DNA of 64,000 nucleotides from Sodalis glossinidius str. 'morsitans' (GCF_000010085.1 NC_007712.1:2108001-2172000); one strand, 5' to 3'; counted from the first letter of the stretch, positions 27,340 to 36,824 are shown. The notes: generated by a model from the letters alone, not told the origin. Numbers and translations are program-made.

Positions 27340-28815
27340 ATGGCAGTAACCTCTATAGCCCAGGCCTGTGATCTGGTCATTTTTGGCGCGAAAGGCGATC
27401 TGGCACGGCGTAAGTTGTTGCCCTCGTTGTATCAGCTGGAAAAGGCAGGTTCGCTTCATTCGGAAACCCGCATTATTGGCGTCGGGCGCGCGGACTGGGA
27501 CGTCAAGGAGTATACCAAAGTCGTGCGTGAAGCGCTGGAAACCTTTATGAAGGAACCCATCGACGACAAATTATGGAAAACGCTGAGCGTACGGCTGGAT
27601 TTCTGTAATTTGGATGTGGATGAGACCAAGCATTTCAGCCGGCTGGGTGAAAAACTGGACCAGCAGGCCCGGGTAACGGTGAACTACTTCGCTATGCCAC
27701 CCAACACCTTCGGCGCTATCTGCAAGGGCCTGGGTGAAGCGAAATTGAACAGTGAGCCGAGCCGCGTTGTCATGGAAAAACCGCTGGGTACCGACTTGGC
27801 GTCTTCGCAGGTGATAAATGATCAGGTTGCGGAGTATTTCAATGAAAGCCAGGTCTACCGTATTGACCATTATCTCGGCAAAGAGACAGTATTGAACCTG
27901 CTGGCGCTGCGTTTTGCCAATTCACTGTTCGCCTCCAATTGGGATAATCGCACCATCGATCATGTGCAGATTACGGTGGCCGAGGAAGTCGGCATCGAAG
28001 GTCGCTGGGGCTATTTTGACAAAGCCGGTCAGATGCGCGACATGATTCAAAGCCACCTGTTGCAGATCCTGACCATGATATCCATGTCGCCGCCTTCGGA
28101 TTTGACCACCGATCGTATCCGCGATGAGAAAGTCAAAGTGTTGCGCTCGCTGCGCCCCATCGATCACAGCAATGTGCGTGATACCACGGTGCGCGGTCAA
28201 TACACCGGCGGTTTCGTGCAGGGGAAAAAGGTGCCCGGTTATTTGGAAGAAGAGGGCGCCAATAAAAATAGCCGCACTGAAACCTTCGTTTCCATCCGCG
28301 TCGATATCGACAACTGGCGTTGGGCGGGAGTGCCGTTTTATCTGCGTACCGGCAAACGCCTGCCGACCAAATGTTCTGAAGTCGTGGTCTATTTCAAAAA
28401 TCCGGCGCTTAACCTGTTCCGGGATTCCTACCAGCAATTGCCCCAGAACAAATTGACCATTCGTCTGCAGCCGGACGAGGGGATGGATATCCAGATCCTG
28501 AATAAGGTGCCGGGATTGGATCATAAACATCGCCTGCAGACCACCAAACTGGATCTGAGCTTCACTGAAACCTTTAATCAGGAACATTTGGCCGACGCTT
28601 ATGAACGGCTGCTGCTGGAAACCATGAGCGGTATTCAGGCGCTGTTTGTCCGCCGTGACGAAGTGGAAGAGGCCTGGAAATGGGTCGATTCGATCATGGA
28701 AGCCTGGGAGGCAGATAATGACGTGCCCAAACCTTATCAGGCCGGTACCTGGGGGCCGGTTGCCTCCGTCGCGATGATTACCCGCGATGGACGCTCGTGG
28801 AACGAGTTCGAGTAA
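27340..28815 (+). CDS. zwf: Glucose-6-phosphate dehydrogenase
   Basis: First enzyme of the oxidative pentose phosphate pathway, making NADPH. Starting at MAVTSIAQACDLVIFGAKGD after GAGGAGAAGAAC gives 491 residues, the E. coli length; the longer in-frame start at 27262 lies within promoter DNA. NADP-binding FGAKGDLARRKLLPSL and the substrate-binding active-site block RIDHYLGKE are present. Intact. Downstream the edd gene is missing and only part of eda remains. Confidence 0.97.
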   Translation: MAVTSIAQACDLVIFGAKGDLARRKLLPSLYQLEKAGSLHSETRIIGVGRADWDVKEYTKVVREALETFMKEPIDDKLWKTLSVRLDFCNLDVDETKHFSRLGEKLDQQARVTVNYFAMPPNTFGAICKGLGEAKLNSEPSRVVMEKPLGTDLASSQVINDQVAEYFNESQVYRIDHYLGKETVLNLLALRFANSLFASNWDNRTIDHVQITVAEEVGIEGRWGYFDKAGQMRDMIQSHLLQILTMISMSPPSDLTTDRIRDEKVKVLRSLRPIDHSNVRDTTVRGQYTGGFVQGKKVPGYLEEEGANKNSRTETFVSIRVDIDNWRWAGVPFYLRTGKRLPTKCSEVVVYFKNPALNLFRDSYQQLPQNKLTIRLQPDEGMDIQILNKVPGLDHKHRLQTTKLDLSFTETFNQEHLADAYERLLLETMSGIQALFVRRDEVEEAWKWVDSIMEAWEADNDVPKPYQAGTWGPVASVAMITRDGRSWNEFE

Positions 28816-28881
28816 CCGACGGCATCAAACCGTCGTCAGGACAGGTTCCGCGCCCCGATTTTTCAGCCGTGTGCCCACGCG

Positions 28882-29313
28882 CGCGGCAGGGTGACGAACG
28901 CGGAACAGCTCGCCGAGGTGACAGCCGCCGGGGCGCAGTTTGCCATCAGCCCTGGCCTGATTGAGCCGTTATTAAAAACCGCCACAGCTGGCTCGATTCT
29001 GTTAATTGCCGGCATTAGCACCGTATCCGAATTGATGCTGGGTATGGATTATGGTCTGTGCGAGTTCAAATTTTTCCCAGCAGAAGCCAACGGTGGTGTG
29101 AAAGCCCTCCAGGCGATCGCCGGTCCGTTCTCCCAGGTGCGTTTTTGCCCGACCGGCGGCATTTCGCCGGCCAACTACCGTGATTATCTGGCGCTGAAGA
29201 GCGTGCTGTGCATCGGTGGTTCCTGGCTGGTACCGAATGAGGCGCTGGAACAGGGCGATTATGCCCGCATCACCCAATTGGCCAAAGATGCCGTTGCCGG
29301 CGCTAAAGCATAA
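28882..29313 (+). pseudogene. eda: KDPG aldolase Eda, 5'-truncated
   Basis: Entner-Doudoroff aldolase that splits KDPG to pyruvate and glyceraldehyde-3-phosphate. Similarity begins in the middle of the family near NAEQLAEVTAAGAQFAIS and runs cleanly to the normal C-terminus, including the Schiff-base lysine segment YGLCEFKFFPAEANGG. About the first 70 residues, with the catalytic Glu, are missing, and the DNA between the zwf stop and this point is not recognisable. A GTG at 28891 could start a 140-residue piece, but half a TIM barrel is not expected to work. Confidence 0.88.
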
Positions 29314-29367
29314 CCACTCCTGTTCATCACGCCGGCGGCGCCTGTTCGGCAAGTAGCACGGCGGTTA

Positions 29368-29398
29368 AATCCGCGCCGTTCCTGGCGCGGTTTTTTTT
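29368..29398 (+). terminator. Rho-independent terminator after eda
   Basis: Stem CCGCGCC / GGCGCGG (7 bp, loop GTTCCT) flanked by A's on the left and eight T's on the right, 57 bases after the eda stop. Confidence 0.9.
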
Positions 29399-29613
29399 GC
29401 CCGCAGGATCGGTCGCACCTTTGCGCCGTCACCTCGGCGGCCAGGGACAGAGGGCCACTCCCGCAGCGACTAACGTTTTCCCCCTCACCACCGCCCGGGG
29501 TTGCTCAGGCGAATGCTTTGCCCGTGAGCACAGCATCGCCGTCACGGTCGGTGCTTTAGCCTGAGCGCCATCCTCATTGCGCCGTAGCGAACCGGTCCAC
29601 GATGGCGCCTGAC

Positions 29614-30470
29614 CTACCCGTCTGCGCCCATGTCGATAAACGTGCCTTTCAAACGTGCAGCGTTTAACCGCCGCCGCCGGGAAGCCGCCGTGTCGTGCTG
29701 CCGATCGTCGGCAAAATACTGCCGGGGCGGTTTCCCCAACGCTTTTTTGAACATGGTGATAAAGGCCGAGGGAGAGTCATAGCCCAGATTTTCCGCCACC
29801 CGCTGCACGCCAGTTCCCGGATGGAGATAATTAGCTGTAATCGCTGTCGCCGGCAGCCAAAAGTCATGCCGGTTTCTTTGATAAACAGCCTGGCCAGCGA
29901 TCGCTCATTCATGCCGACCAGACTAGCCCATGCGGGAAGCGTGCGGCGCTCGGCGGGTGAATGGTTTAATGTATCGGTGATGCGTCGAATGCGCGGATGG
30001 GAAGAAAAGGGCAATGAGAGGTTCTCCTCCGGCATGTTGGCCAATTGTTCCAGCATCACCACGGCAAGGCGTCCGGTCGGTAAATCGAGCGCATAATCCC
30101 CCGGCAGCTCGGCCAGATGCAATATCAGCTGTTGCAGCAGCGGTGAAATAAACAACGTACAGCTTCGCGCCAGTAACCCCGGAAAGATGGGCTCCACGAA
30201 CACGAAGCAAAAGCGGGCATTGACGGTAGCGTGATTACTGTGCGGCGTATCAGCCGGGATCCACACTGCGCAATGGGGCGGTACCATCAAGAGCGCATCG
30301 GTGAGTTCGCAGGTGATACCGCCATGCAGTGCCATGATTAATTGCCCTTTGCGATGCTGATAAAAAGGGGTCTCCATCGCGCTCTGAACGACATTCAGAC
30401 GCATCGCCGTCGCCAGATTGCGATCCCGATCGGGTTCATAATGGGTTAAAGGTGCCGGCAGCATGGCCAT
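29614..30470 (-). pseudogene. AraC-family regulator (NimR-like), frameshifted
   Basis: The first 200 codons (start 30470, MAMLPAPLTHYEPDRDRN) give an AraC-type N-terminal sensor domain (HRKGQLIMALHGG, PPHCAVWIPADTPHSNH) and the first HTH (VGMNERSLARLFIKETGMTF). The frame then shifts near 29865; the second HTH continues in another frame as VAENLGYDSPSAFITMFKKA and ends at 29614. The gene is divergent from an MFS pseudogene, the same pairing as E. coli nimR-nimT (yeaM-yeaN), which controls 2-nitroimidazole efflux. The NimR label rests on that context. Confidence 0.75.
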
Positions 30471-30560
30471 TTATCACAATTTTCCGTCATTTTATCTCAA
30501 TTTTTTCACCGCGCAAGCCGGTAAAGTAGACGGGCATTCATGACAGCAGGAGTCACGTTT

Positions 30561-31527
30561 TTGGCTAATACATCCCCCGGTTTTCAGATCTGGGTGACCG
30601 GGCGTTTTTTACTTACTGGTCGTCGGCATTTTATTGATAGCGGCCTGCCTGCGCACGCCCATAATCAGCGTGGCGCCCATTGTGACCCACATTCGGGATA
30701 GCTTTGCTCTTAGCACTGCGGCAGCGGGTGCGTTGACCACGTTACCGCTGCTTGCCTTCGCGGCCCGGCTTGCGCGCTGGCAGGGTATCGAGCGGGCGTT
30801 ATTTGGCGCGTTGGCGGTGATGATTGTCGGTGCGCTGCTGCGCGCCGTGGACTAGTTAGCCTGTGTGTATTTGGGTACCTTCGTGCTCAGTGCCGGCATA
30901 GAGGTGGGCAATGTATTGCTACCGAGTTTATTGAAGCGTGATTTTCCGAAGCGTATTGCCGGTATGACCGCGGCCTGCGCCGGGGAAGCCTCTGGCCTGG
31001 CAGGTCACGCTGTTTCTCGGCCTGAACTCCTTTATTTACTATATCGCCGTTGGCTGGCTGCCGGCCATGATAACCGCAGCGGGGTATAATTCCGCTTATG
31101 CGGGATCGTTACACGGTCTGATGCAGCTCGCCACCGCCGTGCTGGATATCCTGCTGGCGCCGGTGATAGCACGGATGAAGGACCAGCGCTTGCTTGCGCC
31201 ACCGGCCTTGTTACGCTGGTGTCGCTCGCGGGGCTGGCTCTGTGGCCCGTATGGGTCGTGGTCTGGACCGTGTTGTCGGGCGTCGGCACTGGGGCGGCAA
31301 TGATTTTGGGGCTGGCATTCATCAGTCTGCGCGCCGCGGAATCGCACCAGGCAGCGGCACTGTCGGGTATGGCGCAATGTATGGGTTATCTGCTGGCTGC
31401 GTTTGGCCCGATGCTGATGGGCGATCTGCATGACCTTGCCGGGAGCTGGTATTGGCTGCTGCTGCTGTGTAGTCTGTGCGCAGGTGTGATGGGTTTGCTG
31501 GGGTTTCTGTGCGGGGCCGACAGGTAA
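30561..31527 (+). pseudogene. MFS exporter of the CynX/NimT type, heavily disrupted
   Basis: Fragments of a 12-helix major facilitator appear in successive frames: VTHIRDSFALSTAAAGALTT and LPLLAFA (30660-30760), an in-frame TAG at 30853-30855, GNVLLPSLLKRDFPKRIAGM (30907-30966), a deletion of roughly 100 residues, LFLGLNSF and WLPAMITAAGYNSAYAGSLH (31009-31110), and SHQAAALSGMAQCMGYLLAA (31341-31400). The likely start is the TTG at 30561 after AGGAG. These blocks follow E. coli NimT (YeaN). With its regulator also broken, the system is dead. Confidence 0.78.
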
Positions 31528-31580
31528 ATCAGCGCCCACTGATGCTTTCCCCGGCCAAAGAACCGGGGACGCAAAACGGC

Positions 31581-32759
31581 TTAACCGGTGACCCGCACCG
31601 CGGCAGCCGCATCTTTCGCCACCGTCACCGCCTCTTCCACCGTCGCCGCCACGGCGAGCGCCACGCCGAGACGGCGTTTGCCGCTAAGGTCGGGTTTACC
31701 GAACAGACGAATCTGTTGCCCGGCTGCCAGCGCGTTCTCCAGGCCGCTAAAGCTGACGTTATCGCTCTGCAGCTCCGGCAAAATCACCGCCGAGGCCGCC
31801 GGACCATATTGACGGATAGTGCCGATCGGCAGTCCGAGAAAAGCGCGCACATGCAGGGCAAATTCCGACAAGTCCTGCGAAATCAGCGTCACCATGCCGG
31901 TGTCATGAGGGCGGGGGGAAACTTCGCTGAAGATAACATCGTCGCCACAGATAAACAGTTCGACGCCGAATAAACCTTTTCCGCCCAAAGCAGTGACGAC
32001 GTCAGCGGCAATGGTCTGCGCACGCTGGCGCGCCAGCGCGCTCATGTGTTGCGGCTGCCAGGACTCGCGGTAGTCGCCGTCTTCTTGCCGATGACCGATG
32101 GGCGCGCAGAAATGGATGCCGTCTACGGCGTTGATGGTCAAGAGGGTGATTTCAAAATCAAACGCCACCAGCCCTTCGACGATAACCTTGCCACCGCCGG
32201 CCCGACCACCGAGTTGGGCATATTGCCAGGCGGCATCCAACTGTGCTGCGTCCCGCACCAGGCTTTGCCCTTTGCCGGAAGAGCTCATGACGGGTTTGAT
32301 AATGAAGGGATAACCGATGGCCTCGACCGCTTTATCAAGTTCCGCCCGATCGGCGGCAAAGCGGTAGCGCGAGGTGGGAAGAGAGAGCGTTTCCGCCGCC
32401 AGCCGGCGAATACCTTCCCGATTCATAGTCAACCGTGTCGCGTTAGCGCAGGGTACCACGTGGTGCCCTTCTTGTTCGAGGGTGACCAGCATGTCGGTGG
32501 CAATGGCCTCGATTTCCGGCACGATAAAGTGCGGGCGCTCATGTTCGATCACGGCGCGAAGCGCTGCGCCATCCAACATATTGATCACGTGATGGCGATG
32601 CGCGATGTGCATCGCCGGGGCGTCGGCATAGTGGCCTACGGCAATCACCTCTATCCCCAAACGCTGACATTCAATAGCGACTTCTTTACCCAGTTCGCCG
32701 GCGCCGAGCAACATCACGCGCGTTGCTGCCGGACGAAGTGCTGTTCCGATGGTGATCAT
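31581..32759 (-). CDS. purT: Phosphoribosylglycinamide formyltransferase 2 PurT
   Basis: Formate-dependent, ATP-grasp enzyme of purine synthesis that formylates GAR. The start ATG at 32759 (MITIGTALRPAATRVMLLG) gives 392 residues, the family length. Seen: GAGELGKEVAIECQRLG, EIEAIATDMLVTLEQEG, TMNREGIRRLAAE, KPVMSSSGKGQS (ATP loop) and SEVSPRPHDTGMVTLISQD. Intact. Upstream, on the other strand, only a scrap of yebF remains. Confidence 0.96.
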   Translation of the reverse strand: MITIGTALRPAATRVMLLGAGELGKEVAIECQRLGIEVIAVGHYADAPAMHIAHRHHVINMLDGAALRAVIEHERPHFIVPEIEAIATDMLVTLEQEGHHVVPCANATRLTMNREGIRRLAAETLSLPTSRYRFAADRAELDKAVEAIGYPFIIKPVMSSSGKGQSLVRDAAQLDAAWQYAQLGGRAGGGKVIVEGLVAFDFEITLLTINAVDGIHFCAPIGHRQEDGDYRESWQPQHMSALARQRAQTIAADVVTALGGKGLFGVELFICGDDVIFSEVSPRPHDTGMVTLISQDLSEFALHVRAFLGLPIGTIRQYGPAASAVILPELQSDNVSFSGLENALAAGQQIRLFGKPDLSGKRRLGVALAVAATVEEAVTVAKDAAAAVRVTG

Positions 32760-32817
32760 CTCGTCAATCCGCGGTAATAAAATTTGCGCGCAGTATAAAC
32801 GAAATTCAGCGATCTGA

Positions 32818-32991
32818 ACAGGACCAACAGGCGGCAACAATATCAACGCTTGGGTTAATCCGGAAGAGGTGACCGGCGTTGGCGATGTCTGGCAGGAGCC
32901 GCTGAAAGTGCGCGGTAATGCGCAGGACTTGAATTTTGCCGTGACGCTGGATTGCACCAAAGGCGAAATCACCTACCGATTAAATCGCTAA
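32818..32991 (+). pseudogene. yebF: YebF, 3' remnant
   Basis: A short open stretch whose translation follows the C-terminal half of YebF, a small exported colicin-like protein: NAWVNPEEVTGVGDVWQEPL, then LKVRGNAQDLNFAVTLDC and KGEITYRLNR before the stop at 32989. The N-terminal signal peptide and first half are missing, and so is yebG, which lies between purT and yebF in E. coli. The deletion ends next to the purT start. Confidence 0.72.
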
Positions 32992-33220
32992 TCTTCACCG
33001 GCGCCCCTCTGCGGGCGCCGTTGCTGACACCGCCACGTTTGCACAGATCAGGCTTTCTTTACCTTTCGTTGTCTCTACTGCATTGACCGTGCACAGGCTC
33101 GCAGGGCGCAGGCTCGGCCGCGACAAGCGCAGCGGCGCTGCGCCTCAGGCTCCCGCTTGCGCTTGGCATAGCAGAATATTCGTGCCACTATATTTCTTAG
33201 AGAGAATAAGGAATTGCCGT

Positions 33221-35290
33221 ATGACATTGCCAGCCAAGGCAGAAAAACGACCCTATACATTAACGCTACACGGCGATAGTCGTGTGGATGACTATTACTG
33301 GCTGCGCGATGATAAGCGTGAGGATCCGGCGGTGCTGGATTATCTCAAGCGGGAAAATACCTACGGCGAAATGATGATGGCCGGGCATGAAGCCTTGCGG
33401 CATCAATTGTTCACGGAAATGGTGGAGCGCATTCCTCAGCAGGATCGGTCGGTGCCTTACGTGCGACGGGGGTATCGTTATCAGAGCCGCTATGAAGAGG
33501 GCAATGAGTATGCCGTTTACACCCGTCAGACGGAGGCGACGAGCCCGAAAGACGCGTGGGAAGTGCTACTCGATGGCAACCAGCGCGCCGCCCAGAGCGA
33601 ATTTTATACCATGGGGGCGCTGGAAATCAGCCCCGATAATCGCATCATGGCCGTGGCGGAAGATTTCTTATCCCGGCGCCTTTACGGGCTGCGCTTTAAG
33701 GATCTGGCGCGCGATTCCTGGTTTCCAGAAGTGATTGAACACGCATCGTCCAGCTTTGAATGGGCCAATGATTCCCAGGTGCTGTATTACGTTCATAAAC
33801 ATAAAAAGACTCTACTGCCCTATCAGGTGTGGCGCCATGTGGTGGGCACGCCGACCACGCAGGACGAGCTTATTTATGAAGAGCATGACGACACTTTTTA
33901 TGTCAGCGTGCACAAGACCACCTCCGAGCGCTATATCCTCATCGCTCTCGGCAGCACGACTTCCGGGGAAATCCTGCTGCTGGATGCCGACGATCCGCAG
34001 GCGACGCCGCAGCCCTTTTTGCCACGGCGTCATGACCACGAATATTCCTTGGACCATTATCACGGCCACTTCTACATCCGCTCCAATCGCGACGGTAAGA
34101 ATTTTGCGCTCTATCGCGGCGAGACGGGTGATGAAAAACTTTGGCAAACGGTGATCCCAGCGCGCAAGGACGTGGTGCTGGAGAGTTTCACGCTGTTTCG
34201 CGACTGGCTGGTGCTGGAGGAGCGCCATATGGGGCTGACTAGCCTGCGGCAAATAAGCTGGTCGACCGGTGAAGAAAAGGGTATCGCCTTCGACGATCCT
34301 ACCTACGTGACCTGGCTGGCCTATAACCCTGATCCGGAAAGCGTGCAGATGCGTTACGGTTATTCCTCCATGACCACGCCGACGACATTATTCGAGATGA
34401 ATCTGGATACCGGCGAGCGTAAGCTGCTCAAGCAGGCGCAGGTGAAAAACTTTCAGGCGGAAAACTACCGCAGCGAGCGTCTTTGGATCACCGCCCGCGA
34501 TGGGATAGAGGTGCCGGTATCGCTGGTTTATCGCAAGGATTTGTTCAAACCCGGCGAGAATCCGCTGCTGGTTTACGGCTATGGCTCCTACGGTAGTAGT
34601 ATGGATCCAGATTTTAGCGCCAGCCGGCTCAGCTTGCTCGATCGCGGTTTTGTCTATGCCCTGACGCATATTCGCGGCGGCGGCGAGCTGGGACAGGAAT
34701 GGTACGAGGACGGCAAATTATTTAACAAGATGAATTCGTTTAACGACTTCATCGATATTAGCCGCGAGCTGTTGCGTCAGGGATATGGCGATGCCACGCA
34801 GAGCTTCGCCATGGGCGGCAGCGCTGGCGGGCTGCTAATGGGCGCGGTCATTAATCTGGCGCCAGACTTGTTCAAAGGGGTTGTAGCAAAAGTTCCTTTC
34901 GTGGATGTCGTGACGACCATGCTGGATGAATCCATTCCACTGACCACCGGCGAGTATGAAGAGTGGGGCAACCCGCAGAATGAAGCCTTCTATCGCTACA
35001 TGCTGCAATACAGCCCCTATGATCAGGTGCGCGCGCAGGCCTATCCCCATCTGCTGGTGACCACCGGCCTGCACGATTCACAGGTGCAATATTGGGAACC
35101 TGCCAAGTGGGTCGCCAAGTTGCGCGAATTGAAAACAGACGATCATCTGTTGTTGTTGTGCACCGATATGGACTCTGGCCACGGTGGCAAATCCGGCCGT
35201 TTCAAAGGCTATGAAGGGGTGTCGATGGAATATACCTTTATCCTGTCGCTGGCGAAACCGCTCGGGATCCAACGGCCGGCGACGGCCTAG
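33221..35290 (+). CDS. ptrB: Oligopeptidase B (protease II)
   Basis: Prolyl-oligopeptidase-family serine peptidase cutting after Arg and Lys in short peptides. The start MTLPAKAEKRPYTLTLHGD follows AAGG and gives 689 residues; an in-frame extension to 33083 is unlikely. N-terminal beta-propeller (VDDYYWLRDDKREDP onward), then the alpha/beta hydrolase with VYGYGSYGSSMDP, ALTHIRGGGELGQEWYEDGK and the nucleophile elbow GGSAGGLLMGA; the Asp (TTGLHDSQVQYWEP) and His (DSGHGGKSGRF) of the triad are present. Intact. Confidence 0.96.
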   Translation: MTLPAKAEKRPYTLTLHGDSRVDDYYWLRDDKREDPAVLDYLKRENTYGEMMMAGHEALRHQLFTEMVERIPQQDRSVPYVRRGYRYQSRYEEGNEYAVYTRQTEATSPKDAWEVLLDGNQRAAQSEFYTMGALEISPDNRIMAVAEDFLSRRLYGLRFKDLARDSWFPEVIEHASSSFEWANDSQVLYYVHKHKKTLLPYQVWRHVVGTPTTQDELIYEEHDDTFYVSVHKTTSERYILIALGSTTSGEILLLDADDPQATPQPFLPRRHDHEYSLDHYHGHFYIRSNRDGKNFALYRGETGDEKLWQTVIPARKDVVLESFTLFRDWLVLEERHMGLTSLRQISWSTGEEKGIAFDDPTYVTWLAYNPDPESVQMRYGYSSMTTPTTLFEMNLDTGERKLLKQAQVKNFQAENYRSERLWITARDGIEVPVSLVYRKDLFKPGENPLLVYGYGSYGSSMDPDFSASRLSLLDRGFVYALTHIRGGGELGQEWYEDGKLFNKMNSFNDFIDISRELLRQGYGDATQSFAMGGSAGGLLMGAVINLAPDLFKGVVAKVPFVDVVTTMLDESIPLTTGEYEEWGNPQNEAFYRYMLQYSPYDQVRAQAYPHLLVTTGLHDSQVQYWEPAKWVAKLRELKTDDHLLLLCTDMDSGHGGKSGRFKGYEGVSMEYTFILSLAKPLGIQRPATA

Positions 35291-35350
35291 CCGCGGCCGG
35301 GAGAGTTCAACCCCGGCATTCATTGCCCCCGCGGGGCTTTGTTCAGCACC

Positions 35351-35704
35351 CTATGCACCGTTAAGATAAAAGTTGAGGCTATAGCGCAGATCGGCGGATA
35401 AATCGCGCAAATTGGCCAGCAGCCAGTGTAGATAATCGGGATCCTGAAGCGCTATCTGCGCCAGCGTCTGGCCGCGATATTTACCAAATTTCAGGCTGGA
35501 TAACAGTGTCTCCTCATTGCTTATCGCCACCATCTCCTCGGTGATATGATGAATTGCCATCGCATCCAGCCCGATGGGACGGCCCGGATTGACCAGATCG
35601 CTCATCACATTGCTGATGCCCGCATCGCTGAGATCCAGCGACGCGATTTCCACCACCCCGGCGTCAAGGCCGCAGGTCTCGGTATCGATCACGCGAAAGG
35701 TCAT
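35351..35704 (-). pseudogene. exoX: Exodeoxyribonuclease X with large in-frame deletion
   Basis: A 117-residue open frame against about 220 in E. coli ExoX, a DEDDh 3'-5' exonuclease. The N-terminus carries the ExoI motif (RVIDTETCGLDAGVVEIASL) and MAIHHITEEMVA; the C-terminus LKFGKYRGQTLAQIALQDPD and YLHWLLANL matches the end of the family. Roughly 100 residues between them are missing, including the ExoII (HNxxFD) and ExoIII motifs, so two of the catalytic acidic residues and the His are absent. The frame is open but the product cannot be a nuclease. Confidence 0.85.
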
Positions 35705-35754
35705 ACTATGTCCTGTGCTGGCAAAGATGCCCTATTATGACCGGTTGCGGGGCA

Positions 35755-35781
35755 ATAAAAAACCCGCTGCGAGGGCGGGTT
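35755..35781 (-). terminator. Rho-independent terminator on the minus strand
   Basis: On the minus strand a 7-bp stem AACCCGC / GCGGGTT with loop CCTCGCA runs into TTTTATT. It lies 24 bases after the 32-codon gene and just before exoX, so it would end that small transcript. Confidence 0.82.
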
Positions 35782-35805
35782 GATAGGAAATGAAGCGGCA
35801 AGGCA

Positions 35806-35904
35806 TTAAACAATATAGGCAGGCGCCTTTTTGTTACGCTTTTCTTCCGGCGTTTTTAACGGTTTTTTCTTACTATCTTTTTTACGATCCATTTCCTTAC
35901 TCAT
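35806..35904 (-). CDS. Small basic protein, 32 residues
   Basis: A Lys-rich peptide beginning MSKEMDRKKDSKKKPLKTPE and ending APAYIV. A GAGAG motif lies seven bases before the ATG, and a clean minus-strand terminator follows 24 bases after the stop, which together support a real short gene. I do not recognise a named family; the extreme charge suggests a nucleic-acid-associated or ribosome-associated peptide, but that is only a guess. Confidence 0.6.
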   Translation of the reverse strand: MSKEMDRKKDSKKKPLKTPEEKRNKKAPAYIV

Positions 35905-36252
35905 AGTGATCTCTCAGTGGCAGACAGGAAATGCTGAGATCATTAACTGCCGATCGTGCGCCGTTGGCAACACAAATCGTGCTATTTCCACGCCGCTGGG
36001 GGAGCATTACGACACAGCCCGGCCAAGTGGGACAAAGCAGGGACGTCAGACCCGTGTACAGGTAGCCTCCTCCGCGCCGGGACTGACAGGTCAAGACGCC
36101 TGTCGCGACATCCCTATAAGATTGCCGTCAACGCGGGTGAAGCTCGTTGTGCGCGCTATCCTCTACGGGTAAAGGTGCCTACAGGGGGGAAGCAGTGCCG
36201 CACGGGCGCGCCCTCTTGCCGCTGTGGCAGAGGGACTTCGCGCGGTGGCAGA
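35905..36252. other. Intergenic region between holE and the small basic gene
   Basis: About 350 bases without a recognised gene. The minus-strand promoter of the small basic gene should be here. Open frames through it have no family resemblance. Confidence 0.4.
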
Positions 36253-36480
36253 TTATTTATGCGGCTCGTAGGGCAGGCGAGATAAGTTAAGTGACGCTTG
36301 CCGGTAAAAGGCCACCCGCGCGCGAAAATACTCACGTAACGGGGCAGGCTGTTCGCGCTCCACCTGTTCCGCCACGACTGGCATGTTATAACGTTCTTTA
36401 AACGCAATGGCAGATGCCGCCAGGTCAACGTTGATTTTATCGCGCTTCGCCTCGTCCAGCGCCGCTAAATTATACTCCAT
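36253..36480 (-). CDS. holE: DNA polymerase III theta subunit HolE
   Basis: Small core subunit that stabilises the epsilon proofreading exonuclease. The start giving MEYNLAALDEAKRDKINVDL yields 75 residues against 76 in E. coli. The conserved AFKERYNMPVVAEQVEREQP and the C-terminal NLSRLPYEP are present. An upstream in-frame start would add 21 unrelated residues. Intact. Confidence 0.92.
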   Translation of the reverse strand: MEYNLAALDEAKRDKINVDLAASAIAFKERYNMPVVAEQVEREQPAPLREYFRARVAFYRQASLNLSRLPYEPHK

Positions 36481-36824
36481 CGTTATTTTCCCCCGTAGTG
36501 CCTGCACGGCGTCCAAAATAATGCAGCCGACGGCGGTTTGCAAGCTGTCACGGTAATGGAAGGCAAATAATAATCGTTTCTATTTCGTTGCCGCCATGGG
36601 CGATGGCGCAAGACAATCATTCCGAGACATTATCACTTATTAAGAATACAAATAAGAATTATTATCACTTCCTGATTTTGTTATTGATAGCATTATCTAT
36701 CTTATTGAATAGCAAGATCTTTAAATAACCTTTTTTCTTTCGGAATAAGTCGGTTTGTTTTTCTGTTTGATGTAGGCATAATAGCAAAATAAATCACCTG
36801 AATATCCCATAAGGACGCCAGTCA
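36481..36824. promoter_or_regulatory. AT-rich regulatory region upstream of ftnA
   Basis: A 344-base spacer, very AT-rich from 36,600. Two stretches, ACAAATAAGAATTATTATC (36646-36664) and TGATAGCATTATCTATC (36686-36702), loosely resemble Fur sites; in E. coli several Fur sites upstream of ftnA activate it by displacing H-NS. The match is partial, so this is a suggestion only. Confidence 0.35.

Noticed and set aside
35318..35336. Terminator after ptrB from the GCCCCCGCGGGGC palindrome
   Set aside because: There is no room for a proper loop and no T-run, so it does not meet the pattern of a rho-independent terminator.
36646..36702. Definite Fur boxes upstream of ftnA
   Set aside because: The matches are only about 13 of 19 in a very AT-rich stretch, so they are listed only as candidates.
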